A stretch of 64,000 bases of DNA from an uncultured Jannaschia sp. (GCF_947494025.1 NZ_CANLTQ010000004.1:180192-244191), one strand, 5' to 3'. Shown: positions 17,294-27,035, counted from the first letter of the stretch. Numbers and translations are program-made. The notes: generated by a model not told the origin, from the sequence alone.

Positions 17294-18310
17294 ATGCCCG
17301 ACGCCCTTTCTTCCCTGCTCCGGTCGCGCGGCTGGCTTCTGGCCGACGGCGCGACGGGAACGACGCTCTTCAACATGGGCCTCGAGTCGGGCGACGCGCC
17401 TGAGTTCTGGAACGAGACCGAGACCGACAAGGTCCGCGCGCTTTACCGCGGGGCCGTCCAAGCCGGATCCGATATCTTCCTGACCAACACGTTCGGCGGC
17501 AACGCCGCGCGGCTGAAGCTGCACGGCGCCGAGGCGCGGGCGGGCGAGCTCTCGCGGATGGGCGCCGAGATCGGACGCGAGATCGCCGATGCCGCCGGCC
17601 GCCCCGTCGTCGTCGCCGGCAGTATGGGCCCCACGGGGGAGATCATGGCCCCGATGGGTCCGCTCAGCCACGAAAGCGCTGTCGAGATCTTCCATCAACA
17701 GGCCGAAGGGCTGAAGGCTGGCGGCGCGGACGTGCTCTGGATCGAAACGATCTCCGCCCCCGAGGAGCTGCGGGCGGCCGCCGAGGCCGCGGCGCTCGTC
17801 GACATGCCCTGGTGCGTCACCATGAGCTTCGACACCGCCGGACGCACGATGATGGGCACGATGCCGCCCGACATGACGCGCCTGATCGGCAAGCTGGACC
17901 ACAAGCCCCTGGCTTACGGCGCGAATTGCGGCGTCGGCGCCTCCGACCTGATCCGGACCGTGATGGGGTTCGCGGCGTCCGATACGCCGATCATCGCCAA
18001 GGGCAATGCCGGCATTCCCAAATACGTCGACGGCCATATCCACTACAACGGAACGCCGGAGCTGATGGCCGATTACGCCGTCATGGCGCGGGACGCGGGC
18101 GCGACCATCATCGGCGGCTGCTGCGGAACCACGGCGGCGCATCTCGAAAAGATGCGGGAGGCGCTCGAGACCCGACCGAGGGGCGCGGCGCCCCCGCTCG
18201 ACGAGGTGTCCGCCCGGCTTGGCGGCTTCTCGTCCGAGAGCGACGGCCTCGATGGCAAGGGTCCGACCCGCGACCGCTCCGCCACGCGGCGACGGCGTGA
18301 CCGGAGCTGA
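17294..18310 (+). CDS. bmt: Homocysteine/betaine S-methyltransferase family protein
   Basis: The 338-residue zinc enzyme has the homocysteine-binding fold: DGATGTTLFNMG at the start, TNTFGGN, and the three zinc cysteines in GANCGVG and GGCCGTT. Such proteins transfer methyl groups to homocysteine. In Rhodobacterales this family acts as the homocysteine-methyltransferase part of a methionine synthase split over separate genes (shown genetically in Phaeobacter). The corrinoid protein at 21247 is a likely partner. Use of betaine as direct donor cannot be excluded. The C-terminal 40 residues are disordered and overlap the next gene. Confidence 0.88.
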   Translation: MPDALSSLLRSRGWLLADGATGTTLFNMGLESGDAPEFWNETETDKVRALYRGAVQAGSDIFLTNTFGGNAARLKLHGAEARAGELSRMGAEIGREIADAAGRPVVVAGSMGPTGEIMAPMGPLSHESAVEIFHQQAEGLKAGGADVLWIETISAPEELRAAAEAAALVDMPWCVTMSFDTAGRTMMGTMPPDMTRLIGKLDHKPLAYGANCGVGASDLIRTVMGFAASDTPIIAKGNAGIPKYVDGHIHYNGTPELMADYAVMARDAGATIIGGCCGTTAAHLEKMREALETRPRGAAPPLDEVSARLGGFSSESDGLDGKGPTRDRSATRRRRDRS

Positions 18311-19199
18311 CGCCGGCGCATTCTCTGCATCCGGCGCGGTGGCCCGGCTGGGTCCGCCGGCGCTGACGCTCGCGGCAGCCATCGTGGGCGCCGCTCTCCT
18401 GGCCCGGCTCCACCCGGCCCTGGACGCCATCGGCATCGGCCTTCCGGTCGGCCTGCTCGGCGCGGCCTTCGCGGCGTTCGCGTTTCTCCGACGCCGGGCT
18501 TGGGTTCCGGCGGCTCTGGCGGGGCTCGTCCTGTCTGCCGGCCTTGTGGCGATCCGCCCGATCCTCGGAGACACGGCGCCGGTCGGCGATCCGGGGTTCC
18601 GGCTACTTCAGCATAACCTTCTCACCAGCAATTCGGCCGCCGATCTTTCCGACCGGCTGATCGGTGTGGATATCGCGACATTGCAGGAAGCCCATGCCGC
18701 GCACGACGCGATCGAAGCGTTGCCGCCTGAATGGGGTCGCTTCACCTGCGGCAAGGGGCGATCGCGCACCGGCACGGCGATCGTCTCGCGCTTCCCGATC
18801 GGGTCGACGAACTGCATGCCCGACGGCGCCTGGGCGATCGTGCGAACACCGGACGGTCCAGTCACCGTGGTCTCGCTGCACCTGCCCTGGCCCTGGCCGT
18901 TCGGCCAGACCGAGCAGATCGAGGTCATTGGGTCGATCCTCGCGACGCTGCCCGGCCCGTTCGTGGTCGCGGGCGACTTCAACCAGACGTCTTGGTCCGC
19001 CACCGTCGCGCGGATCGCCGAAATGACTGGCACGCGGCCGATCCCGGGCTGGCGGCTGACCTATTCCGGCGCTGGCGGATTCATGCAGCTGCCCATTGAT
19101 CACGTCCTCGTTCCGCCGGGCTGGCGGGCGGAGGCGACGGTCGGTGGACGTCACGGTTCCGATCATTCCGAGGTGATGGCGCAGATCGGTCCGGTTTGA
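18297..19199 (+). CDS. Endonuclease/exonuclease/phosphatase family protein, membrane-anchored
   Basis: About 300 residues. Two or three hydrophobic N-terminal helices are followed by an EEP (DNase I-like) domain. Its motifs are QHNLLTSN, IATLQEA (metal-binding Glu), VVAGDFNQTSW, IDHVLVP and the catalytic GSDHSEV at the end. Family members cleave phosphodiesters or phosphoesters; the substrate is unknown, and the active site probably faces the periplasm. The start is uncertain: the GTG at 18297 overlaps the upstream stop by 14 bp, while ATG codons at 18219 or 18252 would overlap it further. Confidence 0.82.
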   Translation: MTGADAGAFSASGAVARLGPPALTLAAAIVGAALLARLHPALDAIGIGLPVGLLGAAFAAFAFLRRRAWVPAALAGLVLSAGLVAIRPILGDTAPVGDPGFRLLQHNLLTSNSAADLSDRLIGVDIATLQEAHAAHDAIEALPPEWGRFTCGKGRSRTGTAIVSRFPIGSTNCMPDGAWAIVRTPDGPVTVVSLHLPWPWPFGQTEQIEVIGSILATLPGPFVVAGDFNQTSWSATVARIAEMTGTRPIPGWRLTYSGAGGFMQLPIDHVLVPPGWRAEATVGGRHGSDHSEVMAQIGPV

Positions 19200-19356
19200 C
19201 GGGGGCTCGACAACCCCACGCTCTCGTTCGTCCGCGGTCGGGATAACGAGACGCGCCCCCCGCGTCGAAAGCGATAGCCTTCGCAGCGGAGCCGATGGAT
19301 CCGTCGCTCTGCACGCGAATTCCGGGCGAGCCGCCCCGAAGCTGCCGCCCACCGCC

Positions 19357-20421
19357 TCAGAACAGCGACATCTGCGTCCCCGGCACGCGGAACAGATCCG
19401 TTCGAAGCGACGGCAGCCGCTTTGCCAGGCCAAGCGACTTGCAGGCGCGGTCGAAGCGGCGCTGAAGCAGGTCGGCTTGCACCCCCGTGCCCCGCATCCG
19501 CGTCCCGAAACCGGCATCGTAAAGCTTGCCGCCGTGGAACTCCCGCACCCGGTTCAGGACCTTCCGAGCCCGGTCCGGGGCGTGCGCCCTGAGCCATTCC
19601 TCGAAGAGCGGCGCGACCTCGAGCGGCAGGCGCAGCGGGATCATGCTCGCGGCCTCCGCCCCGGCATCGCGCGCCGCCGACAGGATCGCCTCGACCTCAT
19701 GGTCCGTCAGGCCGGGAATGACCGGCGAGACCATCACGCGCACCACCACGCCGGCGGAGGCCAACCGCTCGATGGTTCGCAGCCGCCGCGAGGGAACCGG
19801 CACCCGCGGTTCCAGCTTCCGGGCCAGCCTGTCGTCAAGCGTCGTCACCGAAAGGCCGACGCGCGCAAGCTCCGGCCCCATCTCCGACAGGATGTCGACA
19901 TCGCGTTCCACCATCGTGCCCTTCGTCGTGATGGCGACGGGATGAGCGTGGTCGCGCAACACCTCGAGCAGGCCCCGCATGATCTTCCGATCGCGTTCTA
20001 TGGGCTGGTAGGGGTCGGTGTTGGTGCCGATGGCCAGCATCTTCGGCGCGTACCCCTTCGCTCCGAGCTCCTGCCGCAGGGCATCCGCCGCGTTCGGCCG
20101 CGCGATCAGACGGGTCTCGAAGTCGAGCCCTGGCGACAGACCGAGCCAGGCATGTGTCGGCCGCGCATAGCAGTAGACGCATCCGTGCTCGCACCCGCGA
20201 TACGGATTGACCGAGCGGTCGAAGCCCAGATCCGGCGAGCGGTTCGTGGAGATCACCCGGGTGACCGTCTCCTCCCGCACCTCGGTCGCCTGCGCGACCT
20301 CGCCCGAACCCGGATCGGCCTCGTAGGTATGGCGTTCGTATCGTCCGGCCCGATTGCTGAGCGCCCCCCGGGTGCGGATCACGGCAGACGTATCGGAGTG
20401 GAGGCCGGACACATGGGTCAT
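19357..20421 (-). CDS. PA0069-type radical SAM protein
   Basis: The 354-residue protein carries the radical SAM cluster motif CEHGCVYCYARPTH preceded by SVNPYRGC. Downstream are AIGTNTDPYQPIER and TTKGTMVERDVDIL, the standard blocks of the SplB/Rv2578c-like (PA0069) subfamily. The C-terminal part (HGGKLYDAGFGTRMRGTG) is typical of the same group. The reaction is not established for the family. The start at 20421 (MTHVSGLHSD) gives the family-like length. The open frame continues far upstream, but that extension has no recognisable character. Confidence 0.87.
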   Translation of the reverse strand: MTHVSGLHSDTSAVIRTRGALSNRAGRYERHTYEADPGSGEVAQATEVREETVTRVISTNRSPDLGFDRSVNPYRGCEHGCVYCYARPTHAWLGLSPGLDFETRLIARPNAADALRQELGAKGYAPKMLAIGTNTDPYQPIERDRKIMRGLLEVLRDHAHPVAITTKGTMVERDVDILSEMGPELARVGLSVTTLDDRLARKLEPRVPVPSRRLRTIERLASAGVVVRVMVSPVIPGLTDHEVEAILSAARDAGAEAASMIPLRLPLEVAPLFEEWLRAHAPDRARKVLNRVREFHGGKLYDAGFGTRMRGTGVQADLLQRRFDRACKSLGLAKRLPSLRTDLFRVPGTQMSLF

Positions 20422-21246
20422 GGCCACATCAACTAGAACAAATTGCGAACATTCGCAAGAGACGTTCCCCGTATGAGTTATCGGACGGCGGCTCGCATGC
20501 AGACGATTGCCTTCGCATCGGTCGCGACGCCGGAAACGGAGAGAAGCACGCCTGCCGCCCCGTTCGACGCACTTTACCTTGGGTTCGTAACGTTCGGCGA
20601 AAGCCTGCGCGACGATGGAAACCTGTTCGTTCGGATCGGGATGCGTCGGCCTCCTGTCGGGAGAAGCGGCTCTCGAACGGTCCGCCCGGGCGAAAGGCAT
20701 CGCGGCCCGCTTCGCGATCTCCGAAACGTTCGCGTTCGGCTTGCGGGCGGCGACCGACGACGACGCGCATCCTGATTTTGCCGCACAGGTCGCGACCTGT
20801 CTGGTCTCCCCGCTCCCGACGCTGATCGGTCCACGGCCGCCGGCTTCGGTCTGGTCTGGTCTGGCGCCGGCGGCGCTCTCGGAAGCATCGCGGCCGGAAC
20901 CGCACCCGAGGCCATCGGCGAGATACGGACGGGGTCGGCGGGCCTCCGCGTCGACAATGTGAAAGAATTCGCCCTGTTCGAGTTGCCCGACCCAGGCGCG
21001 CGACGCCACGCAACGACCTCGTCCTCCCGTAGGCTTCCGACGGCGCCTCCGACCCGGTCCCGGTCATTCCCGCGCCCCGCCGCTGCTGCCCCTCGTCGGC
21101 GCGCTCGCCCCGGTTGGGCTGGTCCATCGCCGCGTCGCTCGCTAGACAGCGAATGTCGGTTCCGCAGCCATGACCTCGCGGCTGTGACGGTTATCCTGGG
21201 TTGCAGACCGACGAATCACGCGCCGACGACAAGGACGCACATCCAG
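20422..21246 (+). other. 825-bp intergenic stretch with possible decayed coding sequence
   Basis: I find no intact gene here. On the plus strand there are short coding-like pieces in different frames, for example around 20560-20640 (LYLGFVTFGESLRDDGNLFV), 20660-20800 (GEAALERSARAKGIAARFA) and 20870-21000 (GSAGLRVDNVKEFALFELPD). They read like parts of one gene broken by frameshifts, but I do not recognise a family. The right end must also contain the promoter of the corrinoid protein gene, and the left end that of the radical SAM gene. Confidence 0.35.
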
Positions 21247-21942
21247 ATGGCCGACGACGACATCATCCTTTCCGAACTCGACGACGACGAACTCGTCCAG
21301 CAGATGTTCGACGACCTTTATGACGGTCTGAAGGACGAGATCGAGGAGGGCGTGAACATCCTGCTCGAACGCGGATGGGAGCCCTACGACATCCTGACCA
21401 GGGCGCTGGTCGGCGGCATGACCATCGTCGGCCAGGACTTCCGCGACGGCATTCTGTTCGTCCCGGAAGTGCTTCTGGCCGCGAACGCCATGAAAGGCGG
21501 CATGGCGATCCTGAAACCGCTGCTGGTCGAGACCGGCGCGCCGCGCATGGGCAAAATGGTCATCGGCACCGTCAAGGGTGACATCCACGACATCGGCAAG
21601 AACCTCGTATCAATGATGATGGAGGGCGCGGGGTTCGAGGTGGTCGATCTCGGCATCAACAACGCGGTGGAGAAATACCTCGACGCGCTGAAGAGCGAGG
21701 AGGCCGACATCCTCGGCATGTCGGCGCTTCTGACGACGACGATGCCCTACATGAAGGTCGTGATCGACGCGCTGAAGGCCGAGGGCATCCGCGACGACTA
21801 CATCGTCCTCGTCGGCGGCGCGCCCCTGAACGAGGAGTTCGGCCGCGCCATCGGGGCCGACGCCTATTGTCGCGACGCGGCAGTCGCGGTGGAGACCGCG
21901 AAGGACTGGATGGCCCGCAAGCACAACCAGATGTCGGCCTGA
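21247..21942 (+). CDS. Corrinoid (B12-binding) protein, probable part of split methionine synthase
   Basis: The 231-residue protein has an N-terminal helical cap (about 15-95) and a cobalamin-binding Rossmann domain. The base-off/His-on signature is in VKGDIHDIGKNLV, followed by LGMSALLTTTMPYMK and VLVGGAPLNEEFG. It matches the MtbC/MetH B12-module type of corrinoid protein. In Phaeobacter a stand-alone B12 protein of this kind works with a separate homocysteine methyltransferase as a split MetH. The candidate partner lies 3 kb upstream. A methanol/methylamine-type role is the main alternative, but no such methyltransferase is nearby. Confidence 0.88.
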   Translation: MADDDIILSELDDDELVQQMFDDLYDGLKDEIEEGVNILLERGWEPYDILTRALVGGMTIVGQDFRDGILFVPEVLLAANAMKGGMAILKPLLVETGAPRMGKMVIGTVKGDIHDIGKNLVSMMMEGAGFEVVDLGINNAVEKYLDALKSEEADILGMSALLTTTMPYMKVVIDALKAEGIRDDYIVLVGGAPLNEEFGRAIGADAYCRDAAVAVETAKDWMARKHNQMSA

Positions 21943-22131
21943 TCCGGCGGGGCCGGTTATCGGCACCGCTTCCGGTGCCGACCATCGACGCAGATGACGG
22001 ATCACGCACCATCGCTGCGGGGGATCGCGGTTTGCAGGCATCCCGGATCCAGAAAGCGACAGAACGGCGCGGATCCTTCCGCCGGGTTTTCGCGTTTGTG
22101 GGCAACCGCAACAAAGACACGGAGCCTGCCC

Positions 22132-22644
22132 ATGCGATCCCTGACCCTAGCCCTGCCCTGCCTCCTGCTCGCCGCGCCTGCTCTGGCGCAGGACGAGACC
22201 GGCGCCCGCGTCACCGGCGAGCTGTTGAATGCCGAAGGTAGCAATATCGGTTCCGTCTCCATCTTCGAGACCCCCTCCGGCCTTGTCCGCGTCAACGTCC
22301 AGGCGACGGAACTCGGCGCGGGCGGCCACGGCATCCACATGCACGAGACCGGCGAATGCGAGGGCGACTTCAGCTCTGCCGGCGGCCACGTCTCGGGCGA
22401 CATGCAGCACGGTCTCGTGGAAGGCGGCCCCCATCCGGGCGACCTGCCCAACGGGTTCGTCGAGGAGGACGGAGTGCTTTCCTACGAGGCGTTCTCTGAC
22501 TGGACCTCCGTCGAGGACCATCTGCTCGACGACGACGGATCGGCGCTGATCATCCATTCCAACGAGGACGATTACGAAAGCCAGCCCAGTGGCGAATCCG
22601 GCAGCCGCGTCGCCTGCGCGGTCCTGTCCGAAGCGCCGTCCTGA
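22132..22644 (+). CDS. sodC: Periplasmic Cu/Zn superoxide dismutase
   Basis: The 170-residue precursor has a clear signal peptide (MRSLTLALPCLLLAAPALA, cleavage before QDETG). Copper and zinc ligands are visible: GGHGIHMHETGEC, SAGGHVSG, HGLVEGGPHPGDLPN and the later SALIIHSNEDDY. The two cysteines (GEC and RVACAV) form the conserved disulfide. It should dismutate superoxide in the periplasm. The start is supported by GGAG eight bases upstream. Convergent with gntK. Confidence 0.93.
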   Translation: MRSLTLALPCLLLAAPALAQDETGARVTGELLNAEGSNIGSVSIFETPSGLVRVNVQATELGAGGHGIHMHETGECEGDFSSAGGHVSGDMQHGLVEGGPHPGDLPNGFVEEDGVLSYEAFSDWTSVEDHLLDDDGSALIIHSNEDDYESQPSGESGSRVACAVLSEAPS

Positions 22645-22657
22645 CGCGCGGACGGCC

Positions 22658-23161
22658 TCAGCCGGGGCGCCGGCCGCGCAAGCGGTCGAGCACCTCGGCG
22701 ACGAGACGCCGCGGCGGCCGGTCGGCCGAAACCACGATCGGCCGCTCGTCCGCCGTAGGTGGCTCCAGCGTCTCGAGCTGGGAATCGAGCAACGAGGCCG
22801 GCATGTAATGACCGGTCCGCTGCTTGAGCCGCTGCTCGAGCATGTCGCGATCGCCCGCGAGATGGACGAGCGACACAAGTCCGGTCCGTGCGCGGATACG
22901 ATCCCGGTAGGCGCGCTTCAGGGCAGAGCATGCGATAACCGTGGTCCCGCGACGTTCGGCCAGAGTGCGGCCGACGTGGTCGAGCCATGGTGCGCGATCC
23001 CGGTCCGTCAACGGCTCGCCGCGCGCCATTTTCCTGACATTGCCACGTGTGTGCAGGTCGTCCCCGTCGACGAACCGCCCCCGCAAAGCCTGCGCGAGCT
23101 CGATCCCGAGCGTCGTCTTGCCGGTGGCGGTCACGCCCATCACGAGTATCTTCAAAGCCAA
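22658..23161 (-). CDS. gntK: Gluconokinase
   Basis: The 167-residue P-loop kinase phosphorylates gluconate to 6-phosphogluconate, feeding the Entner-Doudoroff and pentose phosphate routes. It has Walker A GVTATGKTTLG and the family signature DGDDLHTRGNVRKMARGEP then LTDRDRAPWL. The other blocks are ACSALKRAYRDRIR and GHYMPASLLDSQLETLE. No ATG sits at a sensible place. A TTG at 23161, four bases after a strong GGGGGAGG box, or the TTG two codons later, is the likely start. No gluconate transporter or regulator gene is adjacent. Confidence 0.9.
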   Translation of the reverse strand: MALKILVMGVTATGKTTLGIELAQALRGRFVDGDDLHTRGNVRKMARGEPLTDRDRAPWLDHVGRTLAERRGTTVIACSALKRAYRDRIRARTGLVSLVHLAGDRDMLEQRLKQRTGHYMPASLLDSQLETLEPPTADERPIVVSADRPPRRLVAEVLDRLRGRRPG

Positions 23162-23268
23162 GCCGCCTCCCCCGTGCCTTGATGACGCAGCGACGCACGC
23201 TGTCAATCCGTATTGGCAGCGGCGCCCTGCCTTCCCATTATCGGGGAAGACCATAAGGATTGCTCGCC

Positions 23269-23484
23269 ATGCCGCTCGACCGCTTCGCACTCATTCTCGT
23301 CGTCGTGGTCCTCGCCGCGGGTGCGACGATCTGGCTGGCCGCCATCGTGAAGGCCAGCGCCGTGGCCCCGTTGGCCTCGGTCGCGCTCCTGCCGGTGCTG
23401 CCGGTCGCATACCTGGTCTGGCGGGTGATCTCCGAGCGACGCGCAAACCGCGAGGACGATCGCTACGACCGGATGGACCGATGA
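23269..23484 (+). CDS. Small two-helix membrane protein
   Basis: The 71-residue protein has two predicted membrane helices (about 6-27 and 31-52) and a charged tail (SERRANREDDRYDRMDR). I recognise no family. It overlaps the start of the YbjQ-family gene by 4 bp (ATGA), so the two are translated together. AAGGA lies upstream at acceptable spacing. An in-frame TTG three codons earlier is also possible. Confidence 0.7.
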   Translation: MPLDRFALILVVVVLAAGATIWLAAIVKASAVAPLASVALLPVLPVAYLVWRVISERRANREDDRYDRMDR

Positions 23485-23819
23485 GCGGCCAGGAGGCGAG
23501 ACGCGTCATCCTCACCACCACGGACGGCGTGCCGGGGCGGGAGATCGCGCATTGCATCGGTTTTGTGCGCGGCTCCACCGTGCGCGCGAAGCATATCGGC
23601 TCCGACATCGTCGCGGCCTTGCGCAACCTCGTTGGAGGCGAGATGCGCGAATACGCCTCGCTTCTGGCCGGCGCACGGGAACAGGCGATCGACCGCATGG
23701 TCGCCGAGGCGCGGGCGCAGGACGCGGACGCCGTCGTCGCCGTCCGGCTCGAAACCTCCACGATCACCCATGCCGCCACGGAGGTCGTGGCCTACGGTAC
23801 CGCGGTGAAGCTCGCGTGA
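23481..23819 (+). CDS. YbjQ/UPF0145 family protein
   Basis: The 112-residue protein matches the YbjQ (DUF74, heavy-metal-binding domain) family: ILTTTDGVPGREIAHCIGFV then GSTVRAKHIGSDI, MREYASLLAGAREQAIDRM and ADAVVAVRLETS. Members are pentamer-forming beta/alpha proteins of unknown function, with a suggested but unproven link to metals. It is sandwiched between the small membrane protein and the DUF1638 gene, overlapping each by 4 bp. Confidence 0.9.
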   Translation: MSGQEARRVILTTTDGVPGREIAHCIGFVRGSTVRAKHIGSDIVAALRNLVGGEMREYASLLAGAREQAIDRMVAEARAQDADAVVAVRLETSTITHAATEVVAYGTAVKLA

Positions 23820-24439
23820 TCCCCGACGCGGACCTCACGCGCGACGGGCTGTCCGCCGCCGGGACCGGGCGCGTCCTCGTCGTCGCCTGCGGCGCGCTCG
23901 CCCACGAGATCGTCGCGATCCGTGCGGCGAACGGGCTCGACCACATCGACCTGCATTGCTTGCCCGCGATCCTGCACAACCACCCCGAGCGCATCGTCCC
24001 GACCCTGTCCGAGGCGATCGACGCGCGCGCCGATCGTTACGACCGCGTCTTCGTCGCCTATGCCGATTGTGGCACCGGCGGCGCGCTTGCCCGGTTCTGC
24101 GCGGAACGCGGGATCGAGATGATCGCCGGGCCGCATTGCTACGCCTTCTTCGACCGGCTCGACCGGTTCGTCGCGCGCGACGAGATCGACGCCTTCTACC
24201 TCACCGATTTTCTCGCCCGGCAGTTCGACGCCTTCGTCACCCGTCCCCTCGGCCTCGACCGGCATCCGGAGCTGCGAGAGATGTACTTCGGCCATTACGC
24301 GAAAGTCGTCTATCTGGCGCAGACCGACGATCCCGCATTGACGGAACGGGCCCGCGCGGCGGCGGACGCGCTCGGGCTCGACTTCGAGCGGCGCCGGACC
24401 GGCTATGGCGACCTGACGGCGGCGCTGACGCGCGCCTGA
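23816..24439 (+). CDS. DUF1638 family protein
   Basis: The 207-residue protein fits DUF1638: RVLVVACGALAHEIVAI at the start, LHCLPAILHNHPERIVP, DCGTGGALARFC and GPHCYAFF. Several conserved cysteines and histidines suggest a metal site. In other genomes the family is often found near corrinoid-dependent methyltransferase genes. Here a corrinoid protein gene is 2 kb upstream, but a functional link is only inference. The GTG start overlaps the stop of the YbjQ gene by 4 bp. Confidence 0.88.
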   Translation: MIPDADLTRDGLSAAGTGRVLVVACGALAHEIVAIRAANGLDHIDLHCLPAILHNHPERIVPTLSEAIDARADRYDRVFVAYADCGTGGALARFCAERGIEMIAGPHCYAFFDRLDRFVARDEIDAFYLTDFLARQFDAFVTRPLGLDRHPELREMYFGHYAKVVYLAQTDDPALTERARAAADALGLDFERRRTGYGDLTAALTRA

Positions 24440-24534
24440 CGCCGGATGCAGGCGGGCAACACCGCGGCGCCGCGCACCTTTCCCCCAGCCGTCCCCTCCG
24501 CTAGACAACCTCCGCAATCTCCCGGAGTTCGCCC

Positions 24535-26709
24535 ATGCAAGAGCCCGCCATCACGCCGGACCTGATCGCGGCCCACGGGCTGAAGGACGACGAATATTCC
24601 CGTATCGTCGAGATCATCGGCCGCACCCCGAGTTTTACGGAACTCGGCATCTTCTCGGCGATGTGGAACGAGCACTGCTCTTACAAATCCTCGAAGAAAT
24701 GGCTCCGCAAGCTTCCGACCGAAGGTCCGCAGGTCATTTGCGGACCGGGCGAGAACGCGGGCGTGGTAGCCATCGGTCCGGGCCCCGACGGCCGCGAGCT
24801 CGCCGTGGTCTTCAAAATGGAAAGCCACAATCACCCCTCCTATATCGAACCCTATCAGGGCGCCGCGACCGGCATGGGCGGCATCCTCCGGGACGTCTTT
24901 ACCATGGGCGCGCGCCCCGTCGCGGCGATGAACGCCCTGAGCTTCGGGGACCCCGCGCACCCGAAGACGCGACGCCTGGTCCACGGCGTGGTGGAGGGCG
25001 TGGGCGGCTACGGCAACTGCTTCGGCGTCCCGACCGTCGCGGGCGAGGTCCGCTTCCACGCAAGCTACAACGGCAATTGCCTCGTGAACGCCTTCGCCGC
25101 CGGCATCGCGGAGGCCGACGCGATCTTCTACTCGGCCGCCTCGGGCGTCGGCCGCCCGGTCGTCTATCTCGGCGCCAAGACGGGACGCGACGGCGTCGGC
25201 GGGGCGACGATGGCCTCCGCCGAGTTCGACGACACGATCGCGGAAAAGCGCCCCACGGTGCAGGTGGGCGATCCCTTCACCGAGAAGCGCCTGATGGAAG
25301 CCTGCCTCGAACTGATGGCCACCGGCGCCGTCGTCTCCATTCAGGACATGGGTGCCGCCGGCCTCACCTGCTCCGCCGTGGAGATGGGCGACAAGGGCCG
25401 CCTCGGCATTCGCCTCGACCTCGACCGCGTGTCCGTGCGCGAAGGTGGCATGAGCGCCTACGAGATGATGCTGTCGGAAAGTCAGGAGCGGATGCTCATG
25501 GTCCTCGACCCCGCGCGCGAAGACGTGGCGCGCGCGGTTTTCGAGAAATGGGATCTCGACTTCGCCATCGTTGGCGAAACAATCGCCGAAGATCGTTTCC
25601 TGATCGTGCACAATGGGGAGACGAAGGCCGATCTCCCCCTGTCCATCCTCGCCTCCTCTGCCCCTGAATACGATCGTCCCTGGGTGGCGTCGCCCCCGGC
25701 GGAGCCGCTCGACCCCGTGGCGGAAGTCGATCCGATCGAGGGTCTGCGCGCCCTTGTCGGCAGCGCGAATTATTGCGCCCGGGACTGGGTGATCGAGCAG
25801 TACGACACCCAGGTCATGGGCGACACCGTCGCACGCCCCGGCCTCGACGCCGGCATCGTACGCGTCCACGGTACCGAGCGCGGCCTCGCCTTCACCGCCG
25901 ATGTCACCCCGCGCTACGTGAAGGCCAACCCCGTCGAAGGTGGCAAACAGGCCGTGGCCGAGGCCTATCGCAACCTCGTCGCCAAGGGCGCGCGGCCCCT
26001 CGCCGCGACCGACAACCTCAATTTCGGCAATCCCGAAAAGCCCGGGATCATGGGTCAGTTCGTCGGTGCGCTCGACGGGATCGGCCAGGCCTGCGCGGCG
26101 CTCGACATGCCGATCGTGTCGGGCAATGTCAGCCTTTACAACGAGACGGACGGCACCGGCATCGACCCCACGCCCACGATCGGGGCGGTCGGGCTCATCG
26201 ACGATCTGTCCCGACGGATCGCGTGCCCGGTCGAGACCGGCATGCTGGCGCTCCTTCTTGGGGAAAGCGGGACGCATCTTGGCCGTTCCGCGCTTCTGGC
26301 CGAGCATCTGGACCGCGACGAGGGCGACGCGCCGCCCGTCGACCTTGCCGCCGAGCGGGCGCGGGGCGAATTCATTCTCGCCAACCTCGCGTCGATCCAT
26401 GCCTGCACCGACATCTCCGACGGCGGCCTCGCGCTCGCCGCCTTCACGCTGGCCGAGGCGAACGGGGTGGGCGTCACGCTCGACGTCTCGGGCACGGCCG
26501 CGCTCTTCGGAGAGAATCAGGGCCGCTACCTCATCGCCTGCACCTTCGACGCCGCCGAGGCGCTGATGGTCGCGGCCGGGCGCGCGGACGTGCCGCTGAC
26601 GATGGTTGGCCAGTTCGGCGGAACCGTGGTCAGCCTCGGCGGGGCGGAAGCGCAGTTGACGGAGCTGTCCACGCTCTACCGCACGACCTTCGCGACCCTG
26701 TTCGGCTGA
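24535..26709 (+). CDS. purL: Phosphoribosylformylglycinamidine synthase, large subunit
   Basis: The 724-residue protein is the stand-alone (small) type of PurL that works with PurQ and PurS. It catalyses ATP-dependent conversion of FGAR to FGAM. Hallmarks are [58 protein letters not shown] and [15 protein letters not shown]. It lies 7.7 kb from purC-purS-purQ, in the opposite orientation. GGAG precedes the ATG by seven bases. Confidence 0.98.
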   Translation: MQEPAITPDLIAAHGLKDDEYSRIVEIIGRTPSFTELGIFSAMWNEHCSYKSSKKWLRKLPTEGPQVICGPGENAGVVAIGPGPDGRELAVVFKMESHNHPSYIEPYQGAATGMGGILRDVFTMGARPVAAMNALSFGDPAHPKTRRLVHGVVEGVGGYGNCFGVPTVAGEVRFHASYNGNCLVNAFAAGIAEADAIFYSAASGVGRPVVYLGAKTGRDGVGGATMASAEFDDTIAEKRPTVQVGDPFTEKRLMEACLELMATGAVVSIQDMGAAGLTCSAVEMGDKGRLGIRLDLDRVSVREGGMSAYEMMLSESQERMLMVLDPAREDVARAVFEKWDLDFAIVGETIAEDRFLIVHNGETKADLPLSILASSAPEYDRPWVASPPAEPLDPVAEVDPIEGLRALVGSANYCARDWVIEQYDTQVMGDTVARPGLDAGIVRVHGTERGLAFTADVTPRYVKANPVEGGKQAVAEAYRNLVAKGARPLAATDNLNFGNPEKPGIMGQFVGALDGIGQACAALDMPIVSGNVSLYNETDGTGIDPTPTIGAVGLIDDLSRRIACPVETGMLALLLGESGTHLGRSALLAEHLDRDEGDAPPVDLAAERARGEFILANLASIHACTDISDGGLALAAFTLAEANGVGVTLDVSGTAALFGENQGRYLIACTFDAAEALMVAAGRADVPLTMVGQFGGTVVSLGGAEAQLTELSTLYRTTFATLFG

Positions 26710-26792
26710 TCGCGGGCGGCCGGAGCGCCGCGGGCGGGTTGCCCCGGCGACCCGGCCTGCCTAGCTAGAGGAAAACCGCGAAAGGATCCAAC

Positions 26793-27035
26793 ATGGCGAT
26801 GCAGTCGCACGAGATCGAGGCGCTCCTCCGCGAGAGCTTCCCGGAGGCGAAGATCACGATCACCGACCTTGCGGGCGACGGCAATCACTACGCCGCCGAG
26901 GTCGTGGATGCTTCGTTCAGGGGTAAGTCCCGCGTCGCCCAGCAACGCGAGGTCTACGCCGCGCTGAAGGGTCGGATGGACGGCCCCGCGGGCGAGTTGC
27001 ACGCGCTGGCGCTGACGACACGGGCGCCGGAGTGA
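26793..27035 (+). CDS. BolA/IbaG family protein
   Basis: The 80-residue BolA-fold protein has the signature DGNHYAAEVVDASFRGKSRV and the conserved QQREVYAALKGRM. The histidine of GNHY is the expected shared cluster ligand in BolA-monothiol glutaredoxin complexes. It is followed, after one small gene, by a CGFS glutaredoxin gene. This BolA-Grx pairing is a well-known partnership in iron-sulfur and iron homeostasis. The stop overlaps the next start by 4 bp. Confidence 0.92.
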   Translation: MAMQSHEIEALLRESFPEAKITITDLAGDGNHYAAEVVDASFRGKSRVAQQREVYAALKGRMDGPAGELHALALTTRAPE

